In this document: positions 15,596 to 25,068 of the stretch, in pieces | How the letters are laid out: each line of letters begins with the position of its first letter | Numbering within the stretch: position 1 is the first letter of the stretch | Source of the DNA: Streptomyces sp. NRRL F-6492 | GTDB lineage: Bacteria > Actinomycetota > Actinomycetes > Streptomycetales > Streptomycetaceae | Assembly (NCBI RefSeq): GCF_001280125.1 | Contig: NZ_LGEG01000138.1 | Coordinates: forward strand, 1-64,000 | Direction: 5' to 3' | DNA length: 64,000 nt | The notes under the pieces: model-generated | Databases searched by the model: none | What the model saw: the letters and a program-made list of their open reading frames with translations, nothing else | Told to the model about the DNA's origin: nothing | Program-made: the position numbers and the translations under genes

Positions 15596-18500
15596 GGCTC
15601 CGCCTCCCCCACGAAGGTGCTCCAGAGCTTCGCGTACCGGCCGCCCAGGGCGAGCAGCTCGTCGTGGGTGCCGTCCTCCGCGACCCGCCCGTGGTCCATG
15701 ACGACCACCCGGTCGGCGCGCGCGGCCGTGGTCAGGCGGTGGGCGACGACGAGGGTGGTGCGGCGGCCCGCGACGCGGTCGGTGGCCTGGTTGACCTGGG
15801 CCTCGGTCGCCAGGTCCAGGGCCGCCGTCGCCTCGTCCAGGAGCAGGACGTCCGGGTCGACGAGCTCGGCGCGGGCCAGGGCGATGAGCTGGCGCTGCCC
15901 GGCGGACAGGTTCCGGCCGCGCTCGGCCACCTCGTGGAGGTAGCCGCCGTCGAGCGTGGCGATCATCTCGTGCGCGCCGACCGCGCGGGCCGCCGCCTCC
16001 ACCTCGGCGTCGGTCGCCTCGGGCCGCCCGTAGGCGATGGCGTCCCGGACCGTCCCGGCGAAGAGGTACGCCTCCTGGGGGACGACCCCGAGCCGGTGCC
16101 GGTACGCGGTGAGGTCGAGGTCCCGCAGGTCGGTGCCGTCGGCGGTGACCCGGCCGCCCGTCGGGTCGTAGAACCGCGCGACCAGCTTGACCAGGGTGGA
16201 CTTCCCGGCCCCGGTCTCGCCGACGAAGGCGACGGTCTGCCCGGCGGGGATCCGCAGGTCGATCCCGGTCAGGGCCGCCTCTCCCCCGTCGCCGACGTCG
16301 TTGCCGTAGTCGAAGGACACGTCCTCGAAGGCGATCTCGCCGCGCAGCGAGAGCACGTCCAGGGGCGCGTCGGCGGCGGCCGTCGACGTCGGCTCCTGGA
16401 GGAGCTCCCGCATCCGCTTCAGGGAGACGGCGGCCTGCTGGTAGCCGTCGAAGACCTGCGAGAGCTGCTGCACGGGCGCGAAGAACAGGTCGATGTAGAG
16501 GAGGTAGGCGACGAGGGCGCCGGTGGTGAGCGTCCCGGCCTCGACGCGGTTCGCGCCGACGACCAGGACGGCCGCGGCGGCGGCCGAGGACAGCAGGGTG
16601 ACGAACGGGAAGTAGATCGAGATCAGCCACTGGCCCCGGACGCGGGCCTCGCGGTAGGAGTCGCTGCGCTCCGCGAACCGCTCGGCGCCGGAGCGCTCGC
16701 GGCGGAAGGCCTGCACGATCCGCAGCCCGGCCACCGACTCCTGGAGGTCGGCGTTGACGACGCTGATCCGCTCGCGGGCCAGCTCGTACGCCTTCACGCT
16801 GGAGCGCCGGAAGAAGTACGTGGCGACGGCGAGGACCGGCAGGGTCGCGAAGACCACCAGGGCGAGCTGGAGGTCGAGCACGAGCAGCGCGACCATGATC
16901 CCGAAGAAGGTCACGAAGGAGACGAAGGCGGTGACCAGGCCCGTCTGGAGGAAGGTGGACAGGGCGTCCACGTCCGTGGTCATCCGGGTCATGATCCGGC
17001 CGGTCAGCTCGCGCTCGTAGTAGTCCAGGCCGAGCCGCTGGAGCTGGGAGAAGATCTTCAGGCGCAGGGCGTAGAGGACCCGCTCGCCGGTGCGGCCGGT
17101 CATCCGGGTCTCGGCGGTCTGCGCCACCCACTGCACGAGCACGGTGACCAGGGCGAGGGCGGAGGCCGCCCAGACGGCGCCGATCGCGAGCCGGTTCACG
17201 CCCTCGTCGATGCCGTGCCGGATCAGGACGGGCAGCAGGAGCCCGGTGCCGGCGTCGAGGGCGACCAGGCCGAGGCTGATGAGCAGCGGGACGCCGAAGC
17301 CGCGGAGCAGCCGGCGCAGGCCGTACGCGTCCTCGGGGGCCACGGCCCGCGCCTCGTCGACGTCCGGGACGTCGGTGGCGGGCGGCAGGGCCGCGACGGC
17401 GGCGAGCAGCTCGGGGGTGGCCCCGGGCGCGGGGCTCTCCCGGCCGGGGGCGTCGTCCCGTACCCACAGGGTGGGGGTGATGCCCCGCTCGGCGTCGAAC
17501 TCGGCGTCCAGCTCGTCCCGCAGCGTGCGGTCCTCGACGGGGGCGGCCGGGGTCGTCCGGCCGGGCGAGACGGCGCCCAGCTCCTCGGGGTCGGTGAGCA
17601 GGCGCCGGAAGAGCGGGGAGCGCTCCTCCAGCTCCTCCTGGGTGCCGATGTCGGCGAGGCGCCCGCCGTCGAGGACGGCGATGCGGTCGGCGAGGTTGAG
17701 GGTGGAGCGGCGGTGGGCGATGAGCAGGGTCGTACGGCCCGCCATCACCGACTTCAGGGCCTCGTGGATCTCGTGCTCGACCCGGGCGTCGACGGCGGAG
17801 GTGGCGTCGTCGAGGAGGAGCAGCCGGGGGTCGGCCAGGATCGCGCGGGCGAGCGCGACGCGCTGGCGCTGGCCGCCGGAGAGGGTCAGGCCGTGCTCGC
17901 CGACCTTCGTGTCGTACCCCTGGGGCAGCTCGGCGACGAACCGGTCGGCCCGGGCGGCGCGGGCGGCCTTCTCGATCTGCTCGTCGGTGGCGTCGGGGGC
18001 GCCGTACGCGATGTTGGCGCGGACCGTGTCGGAGAAGAGGAAGGAGTCCTCGGGGACCAGGCCGACGGCGGCGCGCAGCGAGTCGAGGGTGAGCTCGCGG
18101 ACGTCGTGGCCGCCGACGAGGACGGCGCCGCGGGAGACGTCGTAGAAGCGGGGCAGGAGCAGGGAGACGGTCGACTTGCCGGAGCCGGAGGCGCCGACGA
18201 CGGCGACGGTCTCGCCGGGCCGGATCTCCAGGGAGAACCCGTCGAGGACGGGACGCCCGTCCTCGTACGCGAAGGAGACGTCGTCGAACTCGACGGTGGC
18301 GGGGGCGTCCGCCGGGAGCTCCTTGGTGCCGTCCTGCACGACCGGCTCGGTGTCGACGAGGTCGAGGACGCGCTCGACGCCGGCGCGGGCCTGCTGGCCG
18401 ACGGTGAGGACCATGGCGAGCATGCGGACCGGGCCGACGAGGGAGGCCAGGTAGGAGGAGAAGGCGACGAAGGTGCCGAGGGTGATCTGGCCCTTGTAGG

Positions 18501-19311
18501 CGAGCCAGCCGCCGAGGGCGAGGACGGCGACCTGGCCGAGGGCGGGCACGGCCTGGAGGGCGGGGGTGTACCTGGCGTTCAGCCGGACCGTCCGCAGCCG
18601 GCCGGCGAAGAGCCTCCGCCCGGCCTCGCGGATCTTGCCGGTCTCCTGGTCCTCCTGGCCGAAGCCCTTGACGACCCGGACGCCGGACACGGCCCCGTCG
18701 ACCACGCCGGCGACGAGGGCGGCCTGCTGCTGGGCGTGCCAGGTGGCGGGGTGCAGACGGGTGCGGCTGCGCCGGGCGATGTACCAGAGGGCGGGGGCGA
18801 CGGCGAGGGCGACGAGGGTGAGCGGCGGGGAGAGCCAGGCCATGATGCCCAGCGAGATCAGGAAGAGCAGGACGTTCCCGACGGTCATCGGGAGCATGAA
18901 CAGCAGGCTCTGGATCAGCTGGAGGTCGGTGGTGGCCCGCCCGACGACCTGCCCGGTGGACAGCTCGTCCTGCCGCCGCCCGTCGAGCCGGGTGATGGTG
19001 CCGTACATGTCGGTGCGCAGGTCGTGCTGCACGTCGAGCGCCAGGCGGCCGCCGTAGTAGCGGCGGACGTAGGTGAGGGCGTAGACGAGGACGGCGGCCC
19101 CGATCAGGAGCCCGGTCCAGGTGGCGAGGTCCCGGGTCTTCGTCCCGATGACGTCGTCGATGATCACCTTGGTGAAGAGCGGCACGAGGGCGAGGACGCC
19201 CATGCCGACGAGGGACGACCCGAGCGCGAGGAGCGTGTTGGTCCGGTACCGCCAGGCGTACCCGGCGAGCCTGCGCGCCCAGCCCTGTTGTTTCTCCCCT
19301 GCCGCTGCCAC
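15577..19311 (-). CDS. Fused double ABC exporter (two TMD-NBD halves in one chain)
   Basis: 1244 residues, two complete type IV exporter halves. NBD1: Walker A GASGSGKST (373-381), LSGGQ (477-481), Walker B LLLLDDATS with D502 where the catalytic Glu should be, and VPED where the Q-loop normally reads VPQ. NBD2: GETGAGKST, VPQEAYLF, LLLDEATAALD, AHRLTT, but signature LSAGQ. So one ATP site is catalytic and the other (Walker A/B of NBD1 with the LSAGQ of NBD2) is degenerate, as in heterodimeric exporters such as TM287/288 or BmrCD. Start GTG at 19311 with GGGAGG upstream. The substrate is unknown; no biosynthetic genes adjoin it. The linker (residues about 600-680) is Pro/Glu-rich. Confidence 0.92.
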   Translation of the reverse strand: MAAAGEKQQGWARRLAGYAWRYRTNTLLALGSSLVGMGVLALVPLFTKVIIDDVIGTKTRDLATWTGLLIGAAVLVYALTYVRRYYGGRLALDVQHDLRTDMYGTITRLDGRRQDELSTGQVVGRATTDLQLIQSLLFMLPMTVGNVLLFLISLGIMAWLSPPLTLVALAVAPALWYIARRSRTRLHPATWHAQQQAALVAGVVDGAVSGVRVVKGFGQEDQETGKIREAGRRLFAGRLRTVRLNARYTPALQAVPALGQVAVLALGGWLAYKGQITLGTFVAFSSYLASLVGPVRMLAMVLTVGQQARAGVERVLDLVDTEPVVQDGTKELPADAPATVEFDDVSFAYEDGRPVLDGFSLEIRPGETVAVVGASGSGKSTVSLLLPRFYDVSRGAVLVGGHDVRELTLDSLRAAVGLVPEDSFLFSDTVRANIAYGAPDATDEQIEKAARAARADRFVAELPQGYDTKVGEHGLTLSGGQRQRVALARAILADPRLLLLDDATSAVDARVEHEIHEALKSVMAGRTTLLIAHRRSTLNLADRIAVLDGGRLADIGTQEELEERSPLFRRLLTDPEELGAVSPGRTTPAAPVEDRTLRDELDAEFDAERGITPTLWVRDDAPGRESPAPGATPELLAAVAALPPATDVPDVDEARAVAPEDAYGLRRLLRGFGVPLLISLGLVALDAGTGLLLPVLIRHGIDEGVNRLAIGAVWAASALALVTVLVQWVAQTAETRMTGRTGERVLYALRLKIFSQLQRLGLDYYERELTGRIMTRMTTDVDALSTFLQTGLVTAFVSFVTFFGIMVALLVLDLQLALVVFATLPVLAVATYFFRRSSVKAYELARERISVVNADLQESVAGLRIVQAFRRERSGAERFAERSDSYREARVRGQWLISIYFPFVTLLSSAAAAAVLVVGANRVEAGTLTTGALVAYLLYIDLFFAPVQQLSQVFDGYQQAAVSLKRMRELLQEPTSTAAADAPLDVLSLRGEIAFEDVSFDYGNDVGDGGEAALTGIDLRIPAGQTVAFVGETGAGKSTLVKLVARFYDPTGGRVTADGTDLRDLDLTAYRHRLGVVPQEAYLFAGTVRDAIAYGRPEATDAEVEAAARAVGAHEMIATLDGGYLHEVAERGRNLSAGQRQLIALARAELVDPDVLLLDEATAALDLATEAQVNQATDRVAGRRTTLVVAHRLTTAARADRVVVMDHGRVAEDGTHDELLALGGRYAKLWSTFVGEAEPARVEA

Positions 19312-19420
19312 GTGTGGCCTCCCGTTCGTCCTGCTCTACCGGAAGGCCCAACACGGCCGACGTGGGATTTCATCCCGCCGCAACAAAGACGGGGCCCGGG
19401 TCGGAGGGAGATCGGGCGGT

Positions 19421-19432
19421 GGTCCTAGGACC
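19421..19432. promoter_or_regulatory. 12-bp palindrome between vapC and the ABC transporter gene
   Basis: GGTCCTAGGACC, perfect, lies in the 138-base gap 109 bases upstream of the ABC transporter start and 17 bases beyond the vapC stop. It could be an operator for the transporter or the stem of a small 3' hairpin. Confidence 0.35.
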
Positions 19433-19449
19433 CTCCCCCGGCATCCGGC

Positions 19450-19872
19450 TCAGGCCGTCCCGGGCGGGGCGACCCACTGGGTCGGCCGGCCGGTGACCCG
19501 GGCGACGGTGTCGAAGTCCTTGTCGTGGTGGAGGAGCGTGAGGCCGGTCGGTTCGGCGGTGGCGGCCACCAGGAGGTCGACCGGGCCGGCGCTGCGGTGC
19601 TCGCCGCGGTTGGTCAGCATCTGCTGGACGCGGCGGGCGCGGGTGTGGATGCCGTCGGGCACGGCGGTCCAGTTGAAGAACTGGGCGAGGAGGTCCTCCT
19701 TCGCGAGCCGGTCGTTGGCGGACCGGGCCGAGAAGAGGATCTCCAGCTCGGTGAGGTCGCAGAGGCCGACGGTGCCTTCCGTCAGGTGTTTGACCCACTC
19801 CTCCTGGACCTGCTTCCTGGCCAGGATCCTGACGGCGGCGGACGTGTCCACGAGGTGGGTGACCGGGCTCAC
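19450..19872 (-). CDS. vapC: PIN-domain ribonuclease toxin, VapC-like
   Basis: 140 residues, the usual VapC length. Acidic residues that bind Mg2+ are in place: D9 of HLVDTSAAVRI, Glu in DLTELEILFSA, Asp of GPVDLLVAATA and Asp of LLHHDKDFDTVA. It would cleave RNA (tRNA or rRNA in studied cases). The GTG start overlaps the antitoxin stop by four bases (GTGA), so the two are co-translated, antitoxin first. Confidence 0.9.
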   Translation of the reverse strand: MSPVTHLVDTSAAVRILARKQVQEEWVKHLTEGTVGLCDLTELEILFSARSANDRLAKEDLLAQFFNWTAVPDGIHTRARRVQQMLTNRGEHRSAGPVDLLVAATAEPTGLTLLHHDKDFDTVARVTGRPTQWVAPPGTA

Positions 19873-20078
19873 CGACGGTAGTTCCTCTTGTCCATGAGGA
19901 CGTCGAAGTCCCCACGTTCCGCCATGGCCGTCAGCTGCTCCAGCGCCCGCAGCCGCTTGTGCCGCCGCGCGACCTCAAGCAGGGCCGCGTTGACCGTGTC
20001 CTTCTTCGTCTTCGTGCCCAGTATTTCGGCGGCCTCGGCCAGAGCGGCGTCGTCGACCTCGACGTAAGGATTCGACAT
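19869..20078 (-). CDS. vapB: VapB-type antitoxin
   Basis: 69 residues. The N-terminal part (EVDDAALAEAAEILGTKTKK, DTVNAALLEVARRHKR) is a ribbon-helix-helix-like DNA-binding domain; the C-terminal part (MAERGDFDVLMDKRNYRR) is the toxin-binding tail typical of actinobacterial VapB. The ATG at 20078 has a strong GGAGG. It neutralises VapC and should repress its own promoter together with it. Confidence 0.88.
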   Translation of the reverse strand: MSNPYVEVDDAALAEAAEILGTKTKKDTVNAALLEVARRHKRLRALEQLTAMAERGDFDVLMDKRNYRR

Positions 20079-20083
20079 GACAA

Positions 20084-20114
20084 ATCCTCCCCACGCCGGT
20101 GACACAGGGAGGAT
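20084..20114. promoter_or_regulatory. Inverted repeat covering the vapB ribosome site
   Basis: ATCCTCCC (20084-20091) and GGGAGGAT (20107-20114), 15-base spacer. The left arm contains the GGAGG that serves vapB on the minus strand. It is either the VapBC operator or an RNA hairpin that hides the ribosome site. Confidence 0.5.
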
Positions 20115-20225
20115 GTGCACCACGGAAACGGCACGGCAAAGCCGTTCACTCGCAAGTGGAGGTGCCGTTGACGCCTTCCCGCCTTTGACGACGTCGGGGC
20201 CTTCTCGAATCCCTCCCCGGCCCGG

Positions 20226-21344
20226 TCAGCCGTGCATCGCCACGCGGTACAGGGTCGCGAGCGCGGCGTCGACGGGATGGGGCCGCGGCCTGCCGGAGGG
20301 GTCGAGCCGGTTCCACCGCTGCAGGTTCACCGCGATGGCCATCCGCCGCTTGCCGTCGGCGCGGGCCATGGCCAGTGTTCCACCGCCCCAGACCGTGCCG
20401 CCGTGTCCCCAGAAGGCGCCCTGCCCGGGGCCCTCCATCGGGTGCAGGCCGAGGCCGTAGTCGATCGTCCTCCCCTCCTGGGAGACGACCGGGACGGTGC
20501 GCCGCATCTGCTCCAGGGACGACGGACCGACGATCTTCCCGGCGAGCAGCATGCCGTAGAAACGGTTGAGGTCCGCGACGGTCGATATCAGCGAGGCCGC
20601 CGGCCCCACCCACGACATGTCGTAAACGCTGTAGTCGCGCGGCGGGTCGATCATGCCGAACCACGCCTCGTAGAGCCGCGAGTGCGGCCCTTCCACGGAC
20701 GGTCCGGTGGGGAACCCGGTGTCCCGGAGCCCGGCGCGCTCGATGACGTTCCGGGTGATGCACCGCTCGGCCGTGGTGCCGGTCACCCGTTCCAGGAGTG
20801 CGCCGAGGAGCAGGTAGTTGGTGTTGGAGTACACCCCCGGCGTGCCGCCCGGGGCGCCGACGGCAGGTGCGGCGACCCCCGCCCCGATCAGTTCGGCGGG
20901 GTCGAACCGCGTGAACCGGTGGTCGTCCAGGCTCTGGGGTCCGGTGTCCGCGAGCACGGGGAACGCCTTGAGGGAGGGGTAGGCGTACGGGAGGTACTCG
21001 GCGAGGCCGCTGGTGTGGTTGAGCAGCATCCGGACCGTGACGGCGTCACCGCGCTCTCCGGGGACCAGCTCCGGAAGGTACCGGCCGATCGGCGTGTCGA
21101 GACCGATCCGGCCGCTCTCGACCTGCTGCAGGACCGCCGCGGCGGTGAAGGTCTTGGTGATGCTGCCGACCCGGTGCCGCAGGTCGGCGGTGACGGGGCG
21201 GCCGGTGGCGATATCGGCGATCCCGGCGGCACCGCGCCAGACCCGGTCGCCGTCGCGCACCTCGGCGAACAGGCCCGGCACCCCGGCGTGGTGGACGTTC
21301 TCGATGGCGGCGTCCAGCGCCGCGGAATCCAGCGGGTTCTTCAC
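20226..21344 (-). CDS. Beta-lactamase-fold serine hydrolase (class C / DD-peptidase type)
   Basis: 372 residues. The three active-site motifs are present: S61-x-x-K64 (RVGSITKTFTAAA), Y171-S-N (GVYSNTNYLLLG) and the HGG triad near residue 315 (FWGHGGTVWGG). There is no signal peptide or membrane segment, so it is probably cytosolic and more likely an esterase or D-aminopeptidase than a drug-degrading beta-lactamase. The ATG at 21344 lies across a 218-base region from a divergent TetR gene whose operator-like palindrome is close to both starts, suggesting TetR control. Confidence 0.88.
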   Translation of the reverse strand: MKNPLDSAALDAAIENVHHAGVPGLFAEVRDGDRVWRGAAGIADIATGRPVTADLRHRVGSITKTFTAAAVLQQVESGRIGLDTPIGRYLPELVPGERGDAVTVRMLLNHTSGLAEYLPYAYPSLKAFPVLADTGPQSLDDHRFTRFDPAELIGAGVAAPAVGAPGGTPGVYSNTNYLLLGALLERVTGTTAERCITRNVIERAGLRDTGFPTGPSVEGPHSRLYEAWFGMIDPPRDYSVYDMSWVGPAASLISTVADLNRFYGMLLAGKIVGPSSLEQMRRTVPVVSQEGRTIDYGLGLHPMEGPGQGAFWGHGGTVWGGGTLAMARADGKRRMAIAVNLQRWNRLDPSGRPRPHPVDAALATLYRVAMHG

Positions 21345-21469
21345 GTCATGCGTCCTTTCGTCTTCCCCGGGACGAGCTCCGCATCGGTCGCCGGACCCGG
21401 ATAGCAGGGCACGAGCGGCATGCCGGCCCGCCCCCTTCCGGGCCGCCCGGCATGCTCATGTCCTCATTA

Positions 21470-21486
21470 TGCACGCGGTGCGTGCA
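21470..21486. promoter_or_regulatory. TetR-type operator
   Basis: TGCACGC-GGT-GCGTGCA, a perfect 17-base inverted repeat. A looser second copy (GTGCATTGCCAAGCGCA) begins eight bases later. Both lie in the divergent region between the serine hydrolase and the TetR gene. Confidence 0.6.
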
Positions 21487-21562
21487 GCACCAAGTGCATT
21501 GCCAAGCGCATGAGTTAGGCTGAGATCCGGCGGGAGGTACGAGAGGCAACGGGAGGAGCGGC

Positions 21563-22237
21563 ATGGCGGGCCGAAGGCGCTGGTCGACCGAGGAGATCCT
21601 GGACGCGGCGGCGGAGCTGCTGCGCACGAGCGACGCCGAGTCGTTCAGCGTGCGCAAGCTGGCCGCGGCCCTCGGGACCGATTCCTCCAGCCTCTACCGG
21701 CACTTCCGCAGCAAGACGGAACTGCTGCGCGCGGTCGCCGACCGGATCCTCCTCGCCGCCATGGACGGCCACCGTCCGGAGGGCGACTGGAAGCAGCGCG
21801 TCACGGCCCTGGCCCTGCGCGTGCGGGAGGCGTTCGGGCAGCAGCCCCAGCTCGCCGCCGTCTGGGGGCGCTACGCGTCGAGCGGCACCGGTTCCCGGCT
21901 GGTCATGGAGGAGGTGCTCCAGGCGCTGCGCGCGTCGGGACTGCCCGACGAGGAGGTCCCGGCGCGCTACCACCGGCTCGCGGTCCTCATCGCCGCGCTG
22001 GTCGCCTCCGAGGCCGGGGTCGGCGCCGTCACCCCCGAGGAGCACGAACAGGGCGTGGAGCTGTTCCGCGTCGCGGTCCTCGGCGCCGACCCCGCACGCT
22101 TCCCGGCCCTGGCCCACTTCGCCCGCGACGTCCGCCCCCTCGGGGCGGACCGCCGCGCCGCGTTCGAGGAGATCCTCGCCGCCCAGCTCGCTCAGATCGA
22201 GGCCGCGATCCGGGCGGGAGCGCCGGCGAACCAGTAG
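21563..22237 (+). CDS. TetR-family repressor
   Basis: 224 residues. N-terminal HTH: WSTEEILDAAAELL, FSVRKLAAALGTDSSSLYRH, FRSKTELLRAVADR. The C-terminal ligand domain is of the TetR_C type with many Ala/Leu helices. The ATG at 21563 has GGGAGG and GAGGAG upstream. It probably represses the divergent serine hydrolase and itself. It is convergent with the ThDP enzyme gene, 28 bases between stops. Confidence 0.88.
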   Translation: MAGRRRWSTEEILDAAAELLRTSDAESFSVRKLAAALGTDSSSLYRHFRSKTELLRAVADRILLAAMDGHRPEGDWKQRVTALALRVREAFGQQPQLAAVWGRYASSGTGSRLVMEEVLQALRASGLPDEEVPARYHRLAVLIAALVASEAGVGAVTPEEHEQGVELFRVAVLGADPARFPALAHFARDVRPLGADRRAAFEEILAAQLAQIEAAIRAGAPANQ

Positions 22238-22265
22238 CGCACGGGTTCGCCGCTCGTCAGCGGTG

Positions 22266-23948
22266 TCACAGGTGCGTCGGCTCGAACATCCGCAGCAGGG
22301 CCGGGAGGACGACCACCGAGGGGCCCGGGGTCGCGAGGGACTTCGCGAGGTCGGCCGCCAGGGTGTCCGGGGCGGTGAGGACGCCGGGGACGCCGAAGGA
22401 CTCCGCGAGGGCGACGAAGTCCGGGCGGGTCAGCTCGGTGCCGGTGGCCTCGCCGTACGCGTCGGTCATGTACTCGCGCAGGATGCCGTAGCCCCCGTCG
22501 TCCACGATCAGCCACGTCACGTCGAGGCCGTACTGCTTCGCCGTGGCCAGCTCCGCGAGCGAGTACATCGCGCCGCCGTCGCCGGAGACCGCCAGGACCG
22601 GCCGGGAGGGGTCCGCGACGGCCGCGCCGAGGGCGGCGGGGAAGGCGTAGCCGAGGCCGCCGGCGCCCTGGGCGGAGTGCATGGTGTTCGGGTGCCGGGC
22701 GTCGAAGGCCGACCACGCCCAGTACGCGAGGATCGTCATGTCCCAGAAGCTCGGGGCCCGGGCCGGGAGCGCCTCGCGCACGGCGGCGACGACCCGCCGC
22801 TCCGCGTCGAGGTCCTGGGCGGCGATCCGGTCCCGGACCCTGCCGAGGACGGCCGCGACCCGCTCGGGGGCGGTCGGGTCCGTGCGCTCGCCGACCGTCT
22901 CCAGGATCGCCTGGAGCGCGAGCCGGGCGTCGGCGTGGATGCCGAGCGCCGGGTGGTTGGACTCCAGCTTCCCCGCGTCCGCCTCGATCTGGATCACCCG
23001 GCCGCGCGGGGCGAAGGTGTGGTAGTTCGAGGACAGCTCGCCGAGTCCGGAGCCGACGACGAGGAGGACGTCGGCGTCCTCCAGGAAGTCGGTGGTGTGC
23101 CGGTCCTCCAGCCAGGACTGGAGGGACAGCGGGTGCTTCCAGGGGAAGGCGCCCTTGCCGCCGAAGGTGGTGACCACGGGCGCGTCGATCCGCTCGGCCA
23201 GGGCCCGCAGCTTCCCCGACGCGTCGGAGCGGACGACCCCGCCGCCCGCGACGATCACGGGCCGCTCGGCGTGCGCGAGCAGATGGGCCGCCACCGCCGT
23301 CAGCTCGGGGCGCGGGACGACGTCCTCGGGGGTCGCGTCCATCGCGGTGACCACCGGCAGCGTCGTCTCCGCCGTGAGCACGTCCTGCGGGATCTCCACC
23401 CAGACGGGCCCGTGCGGGGCGGTGAGCGCCGACTCCCAGGCGGCGGCGATCGCGGAGGGGATCTGGGACGGCGTGCGGGCCGTGTGGACGGACTTCACGA
23501 CGTCGCGGAAGGAGGCCTGCTGGTCGCGCAGCTCGTGCAGGTGGCCGTGCCGCCCGCCGCCGAGCCCGGCCACCGGGACCTGGCTGCAGATCGCGACGAC
23601 CGGCGCGGAGGCGGCGGCCGCCTCCTGGAGCGCGGCGAGCGACAGGAGCGCGCCGGGCCCGGTGGAGAGCAGCAGCGGGGCCGCCTCGCCGGTGATCCGG
23701 CCGTACGCGTCGGCGGCGAAGCCCGCGTTGTTCTCGACGCGCAGGCCCACGTACCGCAGCGGCGAGCGGCGCAGCGCGTCGAACACGCCGAGCGCGTGCT
23801 GTCCCGGGAGGCCGAAGACGGTGGTCGCGCCGAGCCCGGAGAGGGTCTCGACGACGAGGTCCCCGCCGGTCCGCCCCGGGGGCGGGTTCAGGGCCGCCTC
23901 GGTCTGGGCGGGCGTGGGGCGCAGGACCAGGTCGTGGTCGTGGGTCAT
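22266..23948 (-). CDS. ThDP-dependent decarboxylase/acetolactate-synthase-like enzyme, possibly 2-ketoarginine decarboxylase
   Basis: 560 residues, three-domain ThDP enzyme. The N-terminal Pyr domain has the cofactor-activating E72 (GLRVENNAGFAADAYGR). The C-terminal PP domain has GDGGAMYSLAELATAK (456 on) ending at VDD (482-484), the Mg-ThDP motif. A degenerate central domain lies between. Similar proteins are automatically called acetolactate synthase, yet ilvB normally sits with ilvN/ilvC. Here it is 145 bases downstream of an agmatinase-type ureohydrolase under a PucR regulator. That pairing recalls AruI (2-ketoarginine decarboxylase) with guanidinobutyrase. Carboxyethylarginine synthase of clavulanate pathways is the other ThDP enzyme found beside a ureohydrolase, but no beta-lactam synthetase is present. 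Confidence 0.82.
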   Translation of the reverse strand: MTHDHDLVLRPTPAQTEAALNPPPGRTGGDLVVETLSGLGATTVFGLPGQHALGVFDALRRSPLRYVGLRVENNAGFAADAYGRITGEAAPLLLSTGPGALLSLAALQEAAAASAPVVAICSQVPVAGLGGGRHGHLHELRDQQASFRDVVKSVHTARTPSQIPSAIAAAWESALTAPHGPVWVEIPQDVLTAETTLPVVTAMDATPEDVVPRPELTAVAAHLLAHAERPVIVAGGGVVRSDASGKLRALAERIDAPVVTTFGGKGAFPWKHPLSLQSWLEDRHTTDFLEDADVLLVVGSGLGELSSNYHTFAPRGRVIQIEADAGKLESNHPALGIHADARLALQAILETVGERTDPTAPERVAAVLGRVRDRIAAQDLDAERRVVAAVREALPARAPSFWDMTILAYWAWSAFDARHPNTMHSAQGAGGLGYAFPAALGAAVADPSRPVLAVSGDGGAMYSLAELATAKQYGLDVTWLIVDDGGYGILREYMTDAYGEATGTELTRPDFVALAESFGVPGVLTAPDTLAADLAKSLATPGPSVVVLPALLRMFEPTHL

Positions 23949-24093
23949 GGCGGGTCCCTCGGGGCGGTGGCGGGGTGGGCCGGGCGCGGCCGGGAGCGGC
24001 CGCGCCCGGCGCTCACCAGTGTCGCGCGGAGCCGGAGCGGGGCGGGCCGGGTCGCGCGGGACGGGGCCGCGCCCCGCCCCGCGCGTCCGCCGG

Positions 24094-25068
24094 CTACTTC
24101 GCGGCGCGGCCCGCCGCGATCTGGCGGGACATGATCGTCGTCAGCTCGTACGCCGTGTGGGAGGCGGCGACGGCGGTGATCTCGGCGTGGTCGTAGGCCG
24201 GGGCGACCTCGACGACGTCGGCGGAGACCAGGTTGCAGGAGGAGAGGCCGCGCAGGATCTCCAGGAGCTCGCGGGAGGTCATGCCGCCCGCCTCGGGGGT
24301 GCCGGTGCCGGGCGCGTGGGCCGGGTCGAGGCAGTCGATGTCGATGGAGATGTACAGCGGGCGGTTCCCGATGCGCTGGCGCAGCTGGTCGGCGACCTCG
24401 TCGGCGCCGCGCCGGTAGACGTCGGCGGAGGTGACGATGCCGAAGCCCATCTTCTCGTCGTCGGTCAGGTCCTGCTTGCCGTACAGCGGGCCGCGCGTGC
24501 CGACGTGCGACAGCGCCTCGGTGTCGAGGATGCCCTCCTCGACGGCCCGGCGGAACGGGGTGCCGTGGGTGTACTCGGCGCCGAAGTACGTGTCCCAGGT
24601 GTCGAGGTGCGCGTCGAAGTGGAGCAGGGCGACCGGGCCGTGCTTCTTGGCGACCGAGCGGAGCAGCGGGAGCGCGATGGTGTGGTCGCCGCCGAGGGTC
24701 ATCATGCGGGCGCCGGTGCCGAGGATCTCGTCGGCGGCGGCCTCGACGGTCTCGACGGCCTCGTTGATGTTGAACGGGTTGGCGGCGATGTCACCGGCGT
24801 CCGCGACCTGCGCGAGGGCGAACGGGGAGGCGTCCTGCGCCGGGTTGTAGGGGCGCAGCAGGCGGGAGGCCTCGCGGATGGCGTTGCCGCCGAAGCGGGC
24901 GCCGGGGCGGTAGGAGACGCCGCTGTCGAAGGGGACGCCGACGACGGCGACGTCGGCGGTGCCGACCTCGTCGAGCCGCGGCAGCCGGGCGAACGTCGCG
25001 GGACCGGCGTACCGCGGGACGCGGGACGAGTCGATCGGGCCGCGGAAGGCGTTCTGGTCGCTGCTCAT
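24094..25068 (-). CDS. speB: Agmatinase/guanidino-acid ureohydrolase
   Basis: 324 residues. The binuclear manganese ligands of the ureohydrolase family are all visible: H129 ([11 protein letters not shown]), D152, H154 and D156 ([10 protein letters not shown]), D243 and D245 ([16 protein letters not shown]). It removes urea from a guanidino compound, either agmatine or guanidinobutyrate; the sequence does not settle which. The ATG at 25068 with GGAGG is preferred over longer in-frame starts, which would add a basic low-complexity tail. Upstream of the ThDP enzyme in the same direction and divergent from the PucR regulator. Confidence 0.9.
   Translation of the reverse strand: MSSDQNAFRGPIDSSRVPRYAGPATFARLPRLDEVGTADVAVVGVPFDSGVSYRPGARFGGNAIREASRLLRPYNPAQDASPFALAQVADAGDIAANPFNINEAVETVEAAADEILGTGARMMTLGGDHTIALPLLRSVAKKHGPVALLHFDAHLDTWDTYFGAEYTHGTPFRRAVEEGILDTEALSHVGTRGPLYGKQDLTDDEKMGFGIVTSADVYRRGADEVADQLRQRIGNRPLYISIDIDCLDPAHAPGTGTPEAGGMTSRELLEILRGLSSCNLVSADVVEVAPAYDHAEITAVAASHTAYELTTIMSRQIAAGRAAK

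Noticed and set aside
20226..21344. Calling the serine hydrolase an antibiotic-resistance beta-lactamase
   Set aside because: It has the motifs but no export signal, and such cytosolic family members are usually esterases or peptidases.
22266..25068. Clavulanate-like CeaS/PAH gene pair
   Set aside because: No beta-lactam synthetase or clavaminate synthase gene is nearby, and the ureohydrolase looks like ordinary SpeB.
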